Origin: Bacteroidales bacterium
GTDB lineage: Bacteria > Bacteroidota > Bacteroidia > Bacteroidales > UBA932
Direction of reading: 5' to 3'
DNA: 50,758 nucleotides
NCBI GenBank assembly: GCA_028691975.1
Contig: JAQUYF010000007.1
Location: 1,720-52,477 of the forward strand
The notes beneath the pieces were generated by a model. That model was not told where the DNA came from. It made no database searches and saw nothing but the letters and a program-made list of their open reading frames with translations. Of the stretch, positions 17,570-27,332 are shown piece after piece (position 1 is the stretch's first letter; each line of letters opens with the position of its first letter). Both the position numbers and the translations under genes were made by a program.

Positions 17570-18183
17570 TACTCTCCGAATAATATTTTTTTGGTAGCAG
17601 GTCTTATATAAGAACCGATCATGCTTTCAAAATCGTCTCCCGTGAAACTCAGCATATAGCCACCATCTTTAGGACCGATCTTAAAACCATTCGGTACGGC
17701 TTTTGAAAATTCCACATTAACACCGGCTGTAAGTTGCTTTGCAATCTCATTTTTAACGAAACTTTCAAGATCTTTCTGCATTGAAGCAGGAAGTATCATT
17801 TCAAGAGAGACGCTGTCGGGATTGTTGGCATTAAATGCTTTTATAATAGTGGTGATTATACTTTTAATAAAGTCGGGATCAGACATTACTGTCTTGGTAG
17901 GATTGTTAATAACTTTGGTAGTGACGACTGTTTCAACTTGTTGTTTGATAGCTGAAATAGTCTGTGTGGAGGCCATTTTTAAATCATTATTGACTTTAGT
18001 TTTTAACTCGACTGCCTCTTTTTCAGCCTTTTCGACTATTTGAGCAGCTTGAGCATTTGCCTGTGAGATAATCTTTTCAGCTTCTTCTTTTGCCTTTGAT
18101 TTAAGCTCTTCAGCCTCTTGTTTTCCTTTCGATAAACCTTCGTTGTACAGCTTATCTGTTAGTTCTTGCAGCTTGTTTTGCAT
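17569..18183 (-). CDS. ntpE: V-type ATPase subunit E (peripheral stalk)
   Basis: A 204-residue protein whose first 90 residues are a long charged coiled coil (GKQEAEELKSKAKEEAEKII), followed by a compact C-terminal domain, the architecture of the stator subunit E. It is the first gene of the seven-gene operon and lies just after a well formed promoter. No subunit G/H partner is encoded nearby, so the peripheral stalk either uses E alone or a partner from elsewhere. Confidence 0.87.
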   Translation of the reverse strand: MQNKLQELTDKLYNEGLSKGKQEAEELKSKAKEEAEKIISQANAQAAQIVEKAEKEAVELKTKVNNDLKMASTQTISAIKQQVETVVTTKVINNPTKTVMSDPDFIKSIITTIIKAFNANNPDSVSLEMILPASMQKDLESFVKNEIAKQLTAGVNVEFSKAVPNGFKIGPKDGGYMLSFTGDDFESMIGSYIRPATKKILFGE

Positions 18184-18211
18184 GTTTTTAAAGTAATTAC
18201 TGTAAAGTTCG

Positions 18212-18240
18212 CAAAGTTACCAAAAAAAATACACTACAAA
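18212..18240 (-). promoter_or_regulatory. V-ATPase operon promoter
   Basis: Leftward TTTG (18240-18237), 17 bases, TAACTTTG (18219-18212), both boxes matching the Bacteroidota consensus, 29 bases before the subunit E start. Predicted start of transcription is near 18205. Confidence 0.75.
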
Positions 18241-18256
18241 GTCATAACTGCATAAA

Positions 18257-18283
18257 AGTTTAAAAATGTTCGCTAAAAAACAT
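18257..18283 (-). terminator. weak hairpin at the metF 3' end
   Basis: Inverted repeat AAAAATGTT / AACATTTTT spanning the last metF codons and the next bases. AT-rich, about 9 bp, with a short U run on the leftward strand; a weak terminator at best. Confidence 0.35.
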
Positions 18284-19226
18284 TTTTCAGTACTTTTTTA
18301 ACATTTTCGCCTTTACCCATAGTGTAATAATGCACTGCAGGGGCATCGTTTGCTATCAACTCTTTACTTTGAGCGGTACACCATGCAATACCCAAATTGT
18401 AAACATCATCTTCGGTACGGCATTTTAATACTTCACTGACAAGTGTTTGAGGCATATCGATAGCAAAGGTTTGAGGTAACATCGTCAGGTGTTTGACGGA
18501 GGAGAGCGGCTTTAATCCCGGAATAATAGGTACCGTAATTCCTTTCTTGCGGCAGAGCGTCACATAATCAAAGAACTTTTGATTGTCAAAAAACATCTGG
18601 GTAATAATATATTCAGCGCCGGCATCCACTTTTTTCTTCAGATTATCGATATCCGACTCCATGTTTGGAGCTTCCAAATGTTTTTCGGGATACCCCGCCA
18701 CACCTATGCAAAAGTTAGTGGGAATGCTCTCTTTCAGTGTGCAGTCCAAATATTTTCCCTCATTAAGGGCTTTGATTTGTGCAACCAGCTCATCGCTGTG
18801 GCTGTATTCATCTTTCTCCGGAGTGTAGTGCTTTTGATAAATGGCCTTTTCCCCCCGCAGTGCCATTACATTCTGGATATCCAAAAAATTAAGGTCTATC
18901 AACTCATTTTCAATCCTGTACTTGTCCGTTCCGCCACAAATGATGTGAGGGACCACTTCAATAGGGAAGCGCTTCATGACGGCAGCGGCAATAGCTACGG
19001 TTCCAGGCCGTTTAGTAAGTGTATGTCTTACGTATGTGCCGTCTGACTGTTCCATGTAAGTTGTCTCATCTCTGTGACATGTCATATTGATAAAAGGGGG
19101 CTTGAATTCCATAAACGGTTCAAGTGCCTTGTAGAGTTTGCTGATGTCACTCCCTTTTAAAGGGGGGACGAATTCAAGTGACGGAAAAGGGGCCACCTTG
19201 CTGTTGATAATGTCAATTACCTTCAT
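18273..19226 (-). CDS. metF: methylenetetrahydrofolate reductase
   Basis: A 317-residue FAD-dependent TIM-barrel enzyme that reduces 5,10-methylene-THF to 5-methyl-THF. Seen are SLEFVPP near residues 17-23 with the conserved Glu, NMTCHRDETT near 47-56, the GGTDKYRIENELIDLNFLDIQNVMALRG block, and AEYIITQMFFDN. The start overlaps the end of metH by 14 bases, so the methyl donor and the methionine synthase that uses it are made together. Somewhat longer than E. coli MetF (296 aa). Confidence 0.95.
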   Translation of the reverse strand: MKVIDIINSKVAPFPSLEFVPPLKGSDISKLYKALEPFMEFKPPFINMTCHRDETTYMEQSDGTYVRHTLTKRPGTVAIAAAVMKRFPIEVVPHIICGGTDKYRIENELIDLNFLDIQNVMALRGEKAIYQKHYTPEKDEYSHSDELVAQIKALNEGKYLDCTLKESIPTNFCIGVAGYPEKHLEAPNMESDIDNLKKKVDAGAEYIITQMFFDNQKFFDYVTLCRKKGITVPIIPGLKPLSSVKHLTMLPQTFAIDMPQTLVSEVLKCRTEDDVYNLGIAWCTAQSKELIANDAPAVHYYTMGKGENVKKVLKNVF

Positions 19227-22200
19227 TTTCTTCTCTGATATGGATATATTTTGCCTGCGGATGAGATATGATCATGCCGCACAGCGATGTAGTCGGTATT
19301 ATTGCGTAAGAGGAGGTAAGTGCAATCCCCAGTTTATTTTCCGCATCAAGGATATTGAAAGCGATGCGCTTAAGTGAATGGTCGGGACATGCAGGGTATC
19401 CGAATGCGGGCCGAATAACATTGGTGCCCTCACTTATCTGTTCCTGCATCCACTCAGCCGCAGCCTCAGTAATCCTTGCGCAGAGACTTGCTCTGAGGAA
19501 ATGATCGTAATCCTTTTTGTCAGAGTCGTTTTCTATTCTGTCCGCCACTTTGATGACGAATAGCCCAATGGTGGACTTTTGACCCGACTCCCTTGGAGGG
19601 AAAAAGTCTGCGAGCGATTCGTATTTGGTTCTGTCAGACGTAGAACGCTCCATCTCGAATCGAAAGCCGTTGTTTAGTACAATTGCTTCATTTTCGCTGC
19701 AGGCGTCGAAGAAACGCACCATCACCGAAAGCTCCACTTCGTTGCCAGAGATCATTTGATTGAGCGTGTAAATTGCAGATTCGTAGCACTTTTCCGCTTC
19801 TTCGTTCTGATAGATTATTTCGGGATACTTCCCTTTAAAGCCCCAAAAGCTGAAAAAGTAGGTCCAGTCTATTTTGTCCACAACCGTCTCAACAGGCAGA
19901 TTGATGGCTGTAAGGTTGTGCTCTCCGAATGCTTCAGCCTGACGAAAACTTTCCAACGGATATTTGACAGCTTTCTTCCTGGCTGCTTCGAGCGAGATAT
20001 AATTTTCGTCCTTATTGAGATACATTTGGCTGATATTCAGCTGGTCTAACTTAATTTTCTCGATAGTACCTTCTCTGTCACGGATGAGATGGTTGACCAG
20101 ATTGGCACAATCTGAGGCACTGCTTGTGTAGCCGACGCAATAGCTATAGAGAGGTGCCAGTTTAACGGCTGTATGCAGAGCGGAAGTGGTTGCTCCGCCA
20201 ATTAGCAGAGGAATCTTCATCTGTTCCTGCTCCATCATTTTGCAGAGATCTTCCATGTAGGAGAGTGAAGGTGTGATCAGTCCACTTATCCCTACAAAGT
20301 CGGGATTGTGTTTATGGATGGCCTCCATGATGGTGTTGTTGTCCACCATTACCCCAAGGTCGATTACTTCGATAGAGTTGCATGAGAGTACGACACTCAG
20401 AATGTTCTTTCCTATATCGTGTACATCTCCCTTGGCTGTCGCCAAAATTATCTTCTTTTGCCCGAAACTGCCTGTGCTGCTGCCTTTTTTCAGCTCCGGC
20501 TGAAGCAGATTGACGGCACTTCGCATAATCTTGGCAGTTTTAATGACTTGAGGCAGAAACATTTTTCCCTCGGAAAAGAGGAAGCCAACCTTCTCCATCC
20601 CCTTCAAGAGAGGACCTTCTATTATCTCCATGGGGGAGAGGTGATTCAATGCTTCCCTTAAATCGACATCGAGAAAGTCCGGAATACCTATTGTAAGGGC
20701 GTAAACGAGCCTTTTTTCGAAGCTCTCATCTCGCCATTCAAGCCCTTTTTGTGCAGCTGATGTATCCTCTCCGGAGAACTTGATCTTTTCCGCAAGAGCC
20801 GTAAGTCTCTCCGTTGCACCTGTGTCCGAGTTAAGCACCACATCTTCTACGCATCTCAGCAGGTCAGGTTCAATCTGATTGTACGGCCGCAACATGGCAG
20901 GGTTGACAATGGCCATATCTAAGCCGGAATTTATCGCGTGATAGAGAAATACCGAGTGCATGGCCTCCCTGATTTTGTTGTTGCCTCTGTATGCAAATGA
21001 AATATTTGAAACGCCACCGGATGTATGACATCCTTCCAAATGTTCTTTTATCCACTTGACGGCACGAATGAAGTCAACGGCGTAGTTGTCATGCTCTTTG
21101 ATACCGGTTCCTATGGTCAGAATATTGACGTCAAATATTATATCGACAGGCTTGTACCCGCCTTTTTCGGTCAGAAGTTTATAAGCTCTTTCGCATATCT
21201 CTATTTTCCTCTCGTATGTTGTGGCCTGTCCTTTTTCGTCAAAAGCCATTACGATCACAGCTGCACCTATCCTTTTTATCTCTTTGGCCTTACGCAAAAA
21301 TTCTTTTTCTCCCTCTTTCAGAGAAATGGAATTTACGATACATTTGCCTGGGGCGTTCTTGAGTCCGGCAAGAATTGTCTCCCAGTCCGACGAGTCTATC
21401 ATAAATGCGGCTTTTGAGATATCCGGATCAGTGCTTATGTAACGTATAAAATGTTCCATCTCGGCAGCACTCTCAATCATAGGGTCATCCATGTTGATAT
21501 CTATGATGGATGCACCGTCTTCTATCTGCTTTCTTGCCACTCCTGCAGCCTCTTCGTATTGCTTTGCTTTAATCAGGTCTGCAAATTTTTTGCTTCCGGC
21601 TACATTGGTGCGCTCCCCGATATTGATGAAGTTTTGCTCTTTGCGATCTATGGCAATACAGTCAAGTCCGGTGACTGTCAGGCTATTACTTTTTATTTGA
21701 GTAATCTTTCTCGGTCTGATATCGGCTAAAGCACTTCTTATCTCTCTGATGTGGTCAGGGGTAGTGCCGCAGCAACCTCCTGCAATATTCAGCAGACCGT
21801 CTTCCGCCATATCTCTAAGATACTGAGCGGTCAGTTTTGGACTTTCATCATACCGGCCCATCTCATTTGGCAGGCCTGCATTTGGGTAAATACTTATGGA
21901 ACAGTCAATTGATGGTGCAAGAGATTCGATGATAGGTTTCATTTCCCGCGCTCCGAATGAACAGTTTAAACCGAAACTCAGAAGAGGGTAGTGGTTTAAA
22001 GTGTGGTAGAGAGCCTCTACGCTTTGTCCGGTCAGGATTCGTCCGCTCTTGTAATTAACGGTAGCCGAAGCCATTACCGGCAGATTGGTGTGCTTTTCCT
22101 GTTGTACTTCGCTGATGGCAAATACGGCTGCCTTAGCATTAAGAGAGTCGAATATGGTTTCAATCAGCAAAAGCCGAACTCCACCGTCGATAAGGCCGCG

Positions 22201-22623
22201 CACCTGTTCTTTATAGGCTTGAGTGAGGTCGTCGAAGGAGATATCCCTGCTTTCAGGGTGATTTACGTCAGAAGAGAGGGAGAGCATCTTTGAAGTCGGC
22301 CCCATACACCCTGCCACATATATTTCCCTTTCGGGAAACAGGGCAGCAGCGTTGCATGCAATCCTGGCGGCAGCATAGTTGATAGAGTATGTCTGATCCG
22401 CACAACCGTACTTGGCAAGCGATATTCCGTTACTGTTGAAGGTATTTGTTTCGATAATGTCAGCCCCTGCCTCTATGTAGGCCTTATGGATTTGGAGAAC
22501 TATTTCCGGACGGGAAATGTTTACAAGGTCATTGATACTTTCGTGTAATTCGTACCTCTGAAGCAGTGTCCCCATGGCTCCATCCAATATCAGGATACGT
22601 TCTGCCAATCTATCGTAGATCAT
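19213..22623 (-). CDS. metH: cobalamin-dependent methionine synthase
   Basis: A 1136-residue four-module enzyme. Order: homocysteine domain (about 1-310) with zinc cysteines in GLNCSFG and [13 protein letters not shown]; folate domain (about 325-600) with [16 protein letters not shown]; cobalamin domain (about 620-870) with DVHDIGKN whose His binds cobalt; and the C-terminal SAM-binding reactivation domain with [15 protein letters not shown]. It transfers methyl from methyl-THF to homocysteine. Slightly shorter than E. coli MetH (1227). No cobalamin riboswitch fits in the 72 bases upstream. metF overlaps its end. Confidence 0.97.
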   Translation of the reverse strand: MIYDRLAERILILDGAMGTLLQRYELHESINDLVNISRPEIVLQIHKAYIEAGADIIETNTFNSNGISLAKYGCADQTYSINYAAARIACNAAALFPEREIYVAGCMGPTSKMLSLSSDVNHPESRDISFDDLTQAYKEQVRGLIDGGVRLLLIETIFDSLNAKAAVFAISEVQQEKHTNLPVMASATVNYKSGRILTGQSVEALYHTLNHYPLLSFGLNCSFGAREMKPIIESLAPSIDCSISIYPNAGLPNEMGRYDESPKLTAQYLRDMAEDGLLNIAGGCCGTTPDHIREIRSALADIRPRKITQIKSNSLTVTGLDCIAIDRKEQNFINIGERTNVAGSKKFADLIKAKQYEEAAGVARKQIEDGASIIDINMDDPMIESAAEMEHFIRYISTDPDISKAAFMIDSSDWETILAGLKNAPGKCIVNSISLKEGEKEFLRKAKEIKRIGAAVIVMAFDEKGQATTYERKIEICERAYKLLTEKGGYKPVDIIFDVNILTIGTGIKEHDNYAVDFIRAVKWIKEHLEGCHTSGGVSNISFAYRGNNKIREAMHSVFLYHAINSGLDMAIVNPAMLRPYNQIEPDLLRCVEDVVLNSDTGATERLTALAEKIKFSGEDTSAAQKGLEWRDESFEKRLVYALTIGIPDFLDVDLREALNHLSPMEIIEGPLLKGMEKVGFLFSEGKMFLPQVIKTAKIMRSAVNLLQPELKKGSSTGSFGQKKIILATAKGDVHDIGKNILSVVLSCNSIEVIDLGVMVDNNTIMEAIHKHNPDFVGISGLITPSLSYMEDLCKMMEQEQMKIPLLIGGATTSALHTAVKLAPLYSYCVGYTSSASDCANLVNHLIRDREGTIEKIKLDQLNISQMYLNKDENYISLEAARKKAVKYPLESFRQAEAFGEHNLTAINLPVETVVDKIDWTYFFSFWGFKGKYPEIIYQNEEAEKCYESAIYTLNQMISGNEVELSVMVRFFDACSENEAIVLNNGFRFEMERSTSDRTKYESLADFFPPRESGQKSTIGLFVIKVADRIENDSDKKDYDHFLRASLCARITEAAAEWMQEQISEGTNVIRPAFGYPACPDHSLKRIAFNILDAENKLGIALTSSYAIIPTTSLCGMIISHPQAKYIHIREENEGN

Positions 22624-22636
22624 TTAGTAAAAGGTA

Positions 22637-22671
22637 TAAAAAATGGCTGTCGAAAGGGTTCCGGCAGCCAT
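22637..22671 (-). terminator. terminator of the methylmalonyl-CoA decarboxylase operon
   Basis: Stem ATGGCTG(TC) at 22643-22651 with (GG)CAGCCAT at 22663-22671, about 9 bp with one wobble, followed leftward by six U. It closes the mmd operon just before metH. Confidence 0.8.
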
Positions 22672-22695
22672 CATATTTGTATTTAAAATCAAAGA

Positions 22696-23847
22696 TTAAG
22701 CGAGGAACCCCAACAGGATACCGGCTGCGACTGCACTACCGATAACGCCTGCTACGTTCGGACCCATGGCGTGCATCAACAAATAATTTTTGTTGTCGTA
22801 CTTAAGTCCTACCGTATTGGATACTCGTGCAGAGTCCGGTACTGCAGATACGCCTGAGTTACCGATGAGCGGATTGATCTTATTGCCCTCTTTCAGGAAC
22901 AGGTTGAAAAACTTAACAAAGAGAACACCTGCTGCAGTGGCAATTACAAATGAAAGAGCACCAAGCAGGAATATCTTGATGGAATTCCATTGAATGAACT
23001 TATCTGCCTGAGTTGAGCAACCTACTGTGAGTCCGATAAGCATCGTGACGATGTCAACTAAAGGACCACGGGCTGTCTCTGCGAGACGACGCGTTACTCC
23101 GCTCTCTTTAATCAGGTTACCGAAGAACAGCATACCTAAAAGAGGAATACCCGAAGGAACAATAAATGCAGTCAACAAAAAGCCTACTATAGGGAATATC
23201 TTTTTTTCGGTAGGTGAGACTGCTCTTGGCGGTTTCATTCTGATAAGACGCTCTTTATCGGTTGTAAGAAGTCTCATAATCGGCGGCTGGATCACAGGGA
23301 CCAGTGCCATATACGAGTATGCCGATACCGCGATTGCTCCCATTAAATCCGGAGCCAATCTTGAAGAAAGAAAGATAGCTGTAGGACCGTCGGCACCACC
23401 GATAATACCGATAGCACCTGCTTCAGCAGGAGAGAAGCCGATAGCCAATGCAATTGCGTATGCACCGAAGATACCGAACTGACATGCGCCACCGATAAGC
23501 AGAAGCTTTGGGTTGGATATCAATGCGGAGAAGTCGGTCATGGCACCGATACCTAGGAAGATCAACGGAGGATAAAAACCCTGTCTGACACCTTGGTAAA
23601 GGATATTTAACACAGAGCCTTCTTCATATATGCCGACTTGTAATCCCTGGAACAAAGGAATGTTGCCGATGATGATACCAAATCCGATAGGAACCAGCAG
23701 CATAGGTTCCCACTCTTTTGCAATGGCAAGATAGATAAACAAAATACCTATCGCAATCATCAAAAGATATTGGTAATTGCAATTGGCAAAACCTGTGTAT
23801 TGCCAAAATTGCTGTAAATTTTCTATTATCGTGTTCATACTATCCAA
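22696..23847 (-). CDS. oadB: Na+-translocating decarboxylase beta subunit
   Basis: A 383-residue membrane protein of the OadB/MmdB/GcdB family with about 9-10 hydrophobic segments. Diagnostic segments are GAIGIIGGADGPTAIFLSSRLAP (first part near 142-154), FLGIGAMTDFSALISNP and ARVSNTVGLKYDNKNYLLMHAMGPNVAG in the C-terminal part. It decarboxylates carboxybiotin and couples this to Na+ export. The start overlaps the biotin-carrier gene by 8 bases. Last gene of the mce-mmdA-oadG-carrier-oadB operon. The symbol oadB follows common annotation; given the neighbours the complex is methylmalonyl-CoA decarboxylase, so mmdB would be equally valid. Confidence 0.95.
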   Translation of the reverse strand: MDSMNTIIENLQQFWQYTGFANCNYQYLLMIAIGILFIYLAIAKEWEPMLLVPIGFGIIIGNIPLFQGLQVGIYEEGSVLNILYQGVRQGFYPPLIFLGIGAMTDFSALISNPKLLLIGGACQFGIFGAYAIALAIGFSPAEAGAIGIIGGADGPTAIFLSSRLAPDLMGAIAVSAYSYMALVPVIQPPIMRLLTTDKERLIRMKPPRAVSPTEKKIFPIVGFLLTAFIVPSGIPLLGMLFFGNLIKESGVTRRLAETARGPLVDIVTMLIGLTVGCSTQADKFIQWNSIKIFLLGALSFVIATAAGVLFVKFFNLFLKEGNKINPLIGNSGVSAVPDSARVSNTVGLKYDNKNYLLMHAMGPNVAGVIGSAVAAGILLGFLA

Positions 23848-24280
23848 TAATCATTAATTGAGCACCTTCCAGCACCGAATCGCCTTTATGTGCATTAATC
23901 TCCTTAACGATCCCGTCAACAGGAGCCTCAATCGCATTTTCCATCTTCATTGCTTCGAGTACCATAACGGTTTGCCCCTTCTTGACAGAGGCACCCTGGT
24001 TCACTTTCAACTCAAGAATAACACCCGGAAGCGGCGAAGTGATAATCTCATCGCCGGTTGCAACTGTAGGAGCTGTAACATTTGGTTTTGCGGTACTTGG
24101 AGCACTTGGAGAAGGTGCGGCAGCCTTGACAACAGTAATATTTTTAGGTTTTGAAATCGGCTGTTCAAATTCGACTGTATAAGGAGTACCGTTAACTTCA
24201 ACGGCAGCTTTTGTGCCTTCTACTGCATCGATGGTGACATTGTAGTCATTACCGTTTATTTTAATTTTATATTCTTTCAT
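23840..24280 (-). CDS. mmdC: biotin carrier subunit of methylmalonyl-CoA decarboxylase
   Basis: A 146-residue biotinyl protein. The C-terminal biotinyl domain (about 75-146) has VLEAMKMENAIEAP, with Lys112 as the biotin site. It is joined by a flexible Ala/Pro/Ser/Thr-rich linker (about 53-74) to an N-terminal beta-rich piece. The linker lets biotin swing between the MmdA carboxyltransferase and the OadB membrane decarboxylase. Overlaps oadB by 8 bases and starts 12 bases after oadG. Confidence 0.95.
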   Translation of the reverse strand: MKEYKIKINGNDYNVTIDAVEGTKAAVEVNGTPYTVEFEQPISKPKNITVVKAAAPSPSAPSTAKPNVTAPTVATGDEIITSPLPGVILELKVNQGASVKKGQTVMVLEAMKMENAIEAPVDGIVKEINAHKGDSVLEGAQLMIIG

Positions 24281-24292
24281 GATTTGGTCGAA

Positions 24293-25216
24293 TTATTTTT
24301 TGTTTTTATTGACAATAGGAGTCTGACGCAGAGTGTAAATCTTTGAACTCCAAGGAGAATAGGATCTGTCGGTATGAGCCATGGTTACAACAAGACTTTC
24401 CTCGTCATGAGAACTGTTCTGTTCGTTGTAAAGATGCAATGCCATAGCAATTGCGGCATAGGTCTCACCGGCTATATCGGTAGCGTCAATTTGAATTTCC
24501 TTTCCCGTAATGGATACGGTTTTGGCTGTCTTCTTATTTGCATTCTTTATAGAAATCCTGCCGGTTAATTTGAACAGCATGGCAAGGATAATAAGTGCCA
24601 AAAATACTACGGACATTGCCGTAATTGAGAGAATCCAGCCATACGGGTCGGTTTCTCTCATCTTTTCGCTTTTAGACTCTTCATCGACACCGGAATTATT
24701 GGTACTTGGAGAGGTCCAGTTTGTAATATGCCATCCTTGCTGACTGCCATCAATAGCACCTTCTCCATCCTTCAGGCGTCCGAATGATTCGTTTTCGCCC
24801 ATTTCCGGAACAACAATGCGGTCTACAACAGTACGTCCGTCACTGCTGACGAAAAGTATTTCCTGACCGGCTTCAATAGTGAAGTTGGTGTGGAAAGTTC
24901 CATGATACGGGTTGTTATCAGCCCAGAACAGGGTGTGCTGGCGCGGTTTAATCTTTGTTATCACATCTCCTTTCGGAATAATGTACTTTTTAAGATTGTT
25001 AGGGTCATTGGTCAGGTAGCAGCCGCCGATATCCACTGTTCCATACGATTCGTTGAACAGTTCAATCCACGCATTATGCTGTCCGAAATCATCCTGAAAA
25101 TCAGTAGTGTTGTGAAGCAGGATTTCATTCAGACGCATACTACTCTGACTTTGAGCCGTAGCAGTCAATGCAACAAAGAGACAACCGAGGACTAAAATAT
25201 ATTTTAGATTCTTCAT
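24293..25216 (-). CDS. OadG-like gamma subunit fused to a lamin-tail domain
   Basis: A 307-residue protein with a signal peptide (about 1-22), a periplasmic lamin-tail-like beta domain (about 26-165: RLNEILLHNT, AWIELFNESYGTVDIGGCYLTND, FTIEAGQEILFVSSDGRTVVD), one membrane helix (about 193-216) and a cytoplasmic tail. Standard OadG/MmdD subunits are only about 80-130 aa, with one helix and a tail, and they hold the complex together. Here that small part (about 185-307) follows a large external domain. Position between mmdA and the biotin carrier supports the gamma-subunit role. What the outer domain binds is unknown. Confidence 0.83.
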   Translation of the reverse strand: MKNLKYILVLGCLFVALTATAQSQSSMRLNEILLHNTTDFQDDFGQHNAWIELFNESYGTVDIGGCYLTNDPNNLKKYIIPKGDVITKIKPRQHTLFWADNNPYHGTFHTNFTIEAGQEILFVSSDGRTVVDRIVVPEMGENESFGRLKDGEGAIDGSQQGWHITNWTSPSTNNSGVDEESKSEKMRETDPYGWILSITAMSVVFLALIILAMLFKLTGRISIKNANKKTAKTVSITGKEIQIDATDIAGETYAAIAMALHLYNEQNSSHDEESLVVTMAHTDRSYSPWSSKIYTLRQTPIVNKNKK

Positions 25217-25231
25217 TATGTTTCTTTTTAA

Positions 25232-26794
25232 TTACAGAGGTAGATTGTCGTGTTTCTTGGCAGGATTGGTCAATTTTTTGGTTGACAACTGCTCTAAAGC
25301 TCGGATGATACGGAAACGCGTATTGCGCGGTTCGATGACATCGTCTATATAGCCGTAACTTGCGGCCTTGTAAGGGTTGCAGAACAAATCGTTGTATTCT
25401 GTCTTTTTTGCTTCGGCAAGAGCTGCGCGTTTGTCAGGATCTTCCTCAGCCTTAAGTTCTTTGGCATAAAGCACCGCCACAGCACCGTCAGCGCCCATAA
25501 CTGCAATGTTTGCACTTGGCCATGCGTAGTTGATGTCACCGCGAAGTTGTTTGCAGCTCATAACGATGTGTGATCCGCCGTATGATTTTCTCAAAGTTAC
25601 GGTTACTTTTGGAACGGTTGCCTCACCGTATGCATACAGCAGTTTTGCTCCGTGAAGGATAACTCCGCCATACTCCTGTTGAGTACCAGGAAGAAATCCC
25701 GGAACGTCCACTAATGTTACTATAGGAATGTTAAAGGCGTCGCAGAAACGGACAAAGCGTGCCCCTTTTCTTGACGAGTTGATGTCCAAAACACCTGCAA
25801 GAATCTTAGGCTGATTGGCAACGATACCTACCGTAGAGCCGCCCATGCGTGCAAAACCCACGATCAGGTTTTTTGCAAACTCTTTGTGAATCTCAAAAAA
25901 CTTACCGTCATCGACTATGTCGTTGATGATCTCATACATATCGTATGGAGCATTTGGACTGTCAGGAATAATCTCATTAAGAGAATCTTCGGTACGGTCA
26001 ATAGGGTCTTCAGTAGGGCGATAAGGAGGCTCCTCCATGTTGTTTTGAGGAATATAACTCATAAGCTCACGGATAGTATCTATCACTTCGTCTTCATTTT
26101 CGCATGCGAAATGTGCAACTCCGCTCTTTGATGCGTGCACACTTGCCCCACCCAATTGCTCTTGAGTTACATCTTCTCCCAATACCTGCTTAACAACGGC
26201 AGGGCCTGTAAGAAACATATAACTTGTGTTCTTTACCATGATGTTGAAGTCCGTAAGGGCAGGAGAGTATACTGATCCGCCCGCGCAAGGACCGAGAATG
26301 GCTGAAATCTGAGGAATAACGCCTGAAGCAAGGATATTTCTCTGGAAGATCTCTGCATAGCCTGCAAGAGCATTAACGCCCTCCTGGATACGTGCTCCAC
26401 CAGAGTCGTTAAGTCCGATTACAGGGGCACCTACTTTCATAGCTTGATCCATTACTTTGCAGATCTTCTGTGCAAGTGTCTCTGAAAGTGATCCTCCGAA
26501 TACGGTAAAGTCCTGAGCAAAAACATAGACCAAACGGCCTTTAATTGTACCGTAACCAGTTACAACGCCATCCCCCAGGAATGTATTTTTCTCCATCCCG
26601 AAGTTTGTACAGCGGTGAGTTACGAACATATCAAATTCTTCAAAACTGCCTTCATCAAGAAGCAGACTGATTCTTTCACGTGCGGTATATTTACCCTTTT
26701 CGTGTTGAGAGTCTATCCTTTTTTGACCCCCACCCATACGCGCCTTTTCTCTTAGTTCAATAAGCGCTTTAACTTGTTCGAGTTGTTGACTCAT
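25232..26794 (-). CDS. mmdA: methylmalonyl-CoA decarboxylase carboxyltransferase subunit
   Basis: A 520-residue acyl-CoA carboxyltransferase with two crotonase-like halves. Signatures are [20 protein letters not shown] near the start, [35 protein letters not shown] and, in the second half, [19 protein letters not shown]-like and [19 protein letters not shown]. In this operon it should move the carboxyl group from (S)-methylmalonyl-CoA to biotin, giving propionyl-CoA. The same family includes propionyl-CoA carboxylase beta; the presence of oadB/oadG and mce and the absence of a biotin carboxylase favour the decarboxylase. Confidence 0.94.
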   Translation of the reverse strand: MSQQLEQVKALIELREKARMGGGQKRIDSQHEKGKYTARERISLLLDEGSFEEFDMFVTHRCTNFGMEKNTFLGDGVVTGYGTIKGRLVYVFAQDFTVFGGSLSETLAQKICKVMDQAMKVGAPVIGLNDSGGARIQEGVNALAGYAEIFQRNILASGVIPQISAILGPCAGGSVYSPALTDFNIMVKNTSYMFLTGPAVVKQVLGEDVTQEQLGGASVHASKSGVAHFACENEDEVIDTIRELMSYIPQNNMEEPPYRPTEDPIDRTEDSLNEIIPDSPNAPYDMYEIINDIVDDGKFFEIHKEFAKNLIVGFARMGGSTVGIVANQPKILAGVLDINSSRKGARFVRFCDAFNIPIVTLVDVPGFLPGTQQEYGGVILHGAKLLYAYGEATVPKVTVTLRKSYGGSHIVMSCKQLRGDINYAWPSANIAVMGADGAVAVLYAKELKAEEDPDKRAALAEAKKTEYNDLFCNPYKAASYGYIDDVIEPRNTRFRIIRALEQLSTKKLTNPAKKHDNLPL

Positions 26795-26816
26795 ATCTTA
26801 TATGTTATTAGTATTG

Positions 26817-27224
26817 TTATTCACTTTTTTGGCAAAGTTCTGTCAGTACACCCATTGTTGATTTTGGGTGCAGAAATGCTATGCTAAGACCTTCGGCTCC
26901 CTTGCGCGGAGCTTTATCTATAAGTCTTACGCCTTTTGACTCGGCATCGGCAAGAGCATCTTTTACGCTTGAAGTAGCAAATGCAATATGATGTATGCCT
27001 TCACCTTTCTTCTCAATGAATTGAGCAATAGTGCCCTCCGGAGAGGTACTTTCAAGTAGCTCGATCTTGGTCTGTCCTATCTTGAAGAAAGCAGTTTTGA
27101 CCTTTTGGTCTGCCACCTCTTCGATAGCGTAGCATTTAAGACCGAGTATGTTTTCATAGTAAGGTATAGCCTCTTCAAGAGATTTAACGGCAATACCCAG
27201 ATGTTCGATGTGTGTTAATTCCAT
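26817..27224 (-). CDS. mce: methylmalonyl-CoA epimerase
   Basis: A 135-residue vicinal-oxygen-chelate protein that interconverts (R)- and (S)-methylmalonyl-CoA. Metal ligands are visible in THIEHLGIAVKSLEEAIPYY (His near residue 8), in EGIHHIAFATSS, and in the C-terminal GVLTELCQ. It leads the decarboxylase operon, 22 bases before mmdA, which links methylmalonyl-CoA mutase product (mutase not in this window) to the decarboxylase. Confidence 0.95.
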   Translation of the reverse strand: MELTHIEHLGIAVKSLEEAIPYYENILGLKCYAIEEVADQKVKTAFFKIGQTKIELLESTSPEGTIAQFIEKKGEGIHHIAFATSSVKDALADAESKGVRLIDKAPRKGAEGLSIAFLHPKSTMGVLTELCQKSE

Positions 27225-27263
27225 TGTTATTTGTCTATTGAATTGTCTGTTTTTTATGCGTAA

Positions 27264-27312
27264 ATCGTTTCGGGTGGGCGAGAGGGACAGCCCCTGACGC
27301 TTCCGAAACGAT
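27264..27312. repeat. long inverted repeat between the YebC-family gene and mce
   Basis: A perfect 10-bp inverted repeat, ATCGTTTCGG (27264-27273) and CCGAAACGAT (27303-27312), encloses a G/C-rich 29-base centre that itself holds an AGGG/CCCT mini-hairpin. No real U-tract follows on either strand. It could be a terminator with poor tail, a processing site or a small mobile repeat. Confidence 0.6.
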
Positions 27313-27332
27313 ATAGTATTGAAGTAGAAAAG

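Noticed and set aside
22624-22695. Cobalamin or SAM riboswitch before metH
   Set aside because: Only 72 bases are available and they are filled by the terminator of the decarboxylase operon; no riboswitch core is seen.
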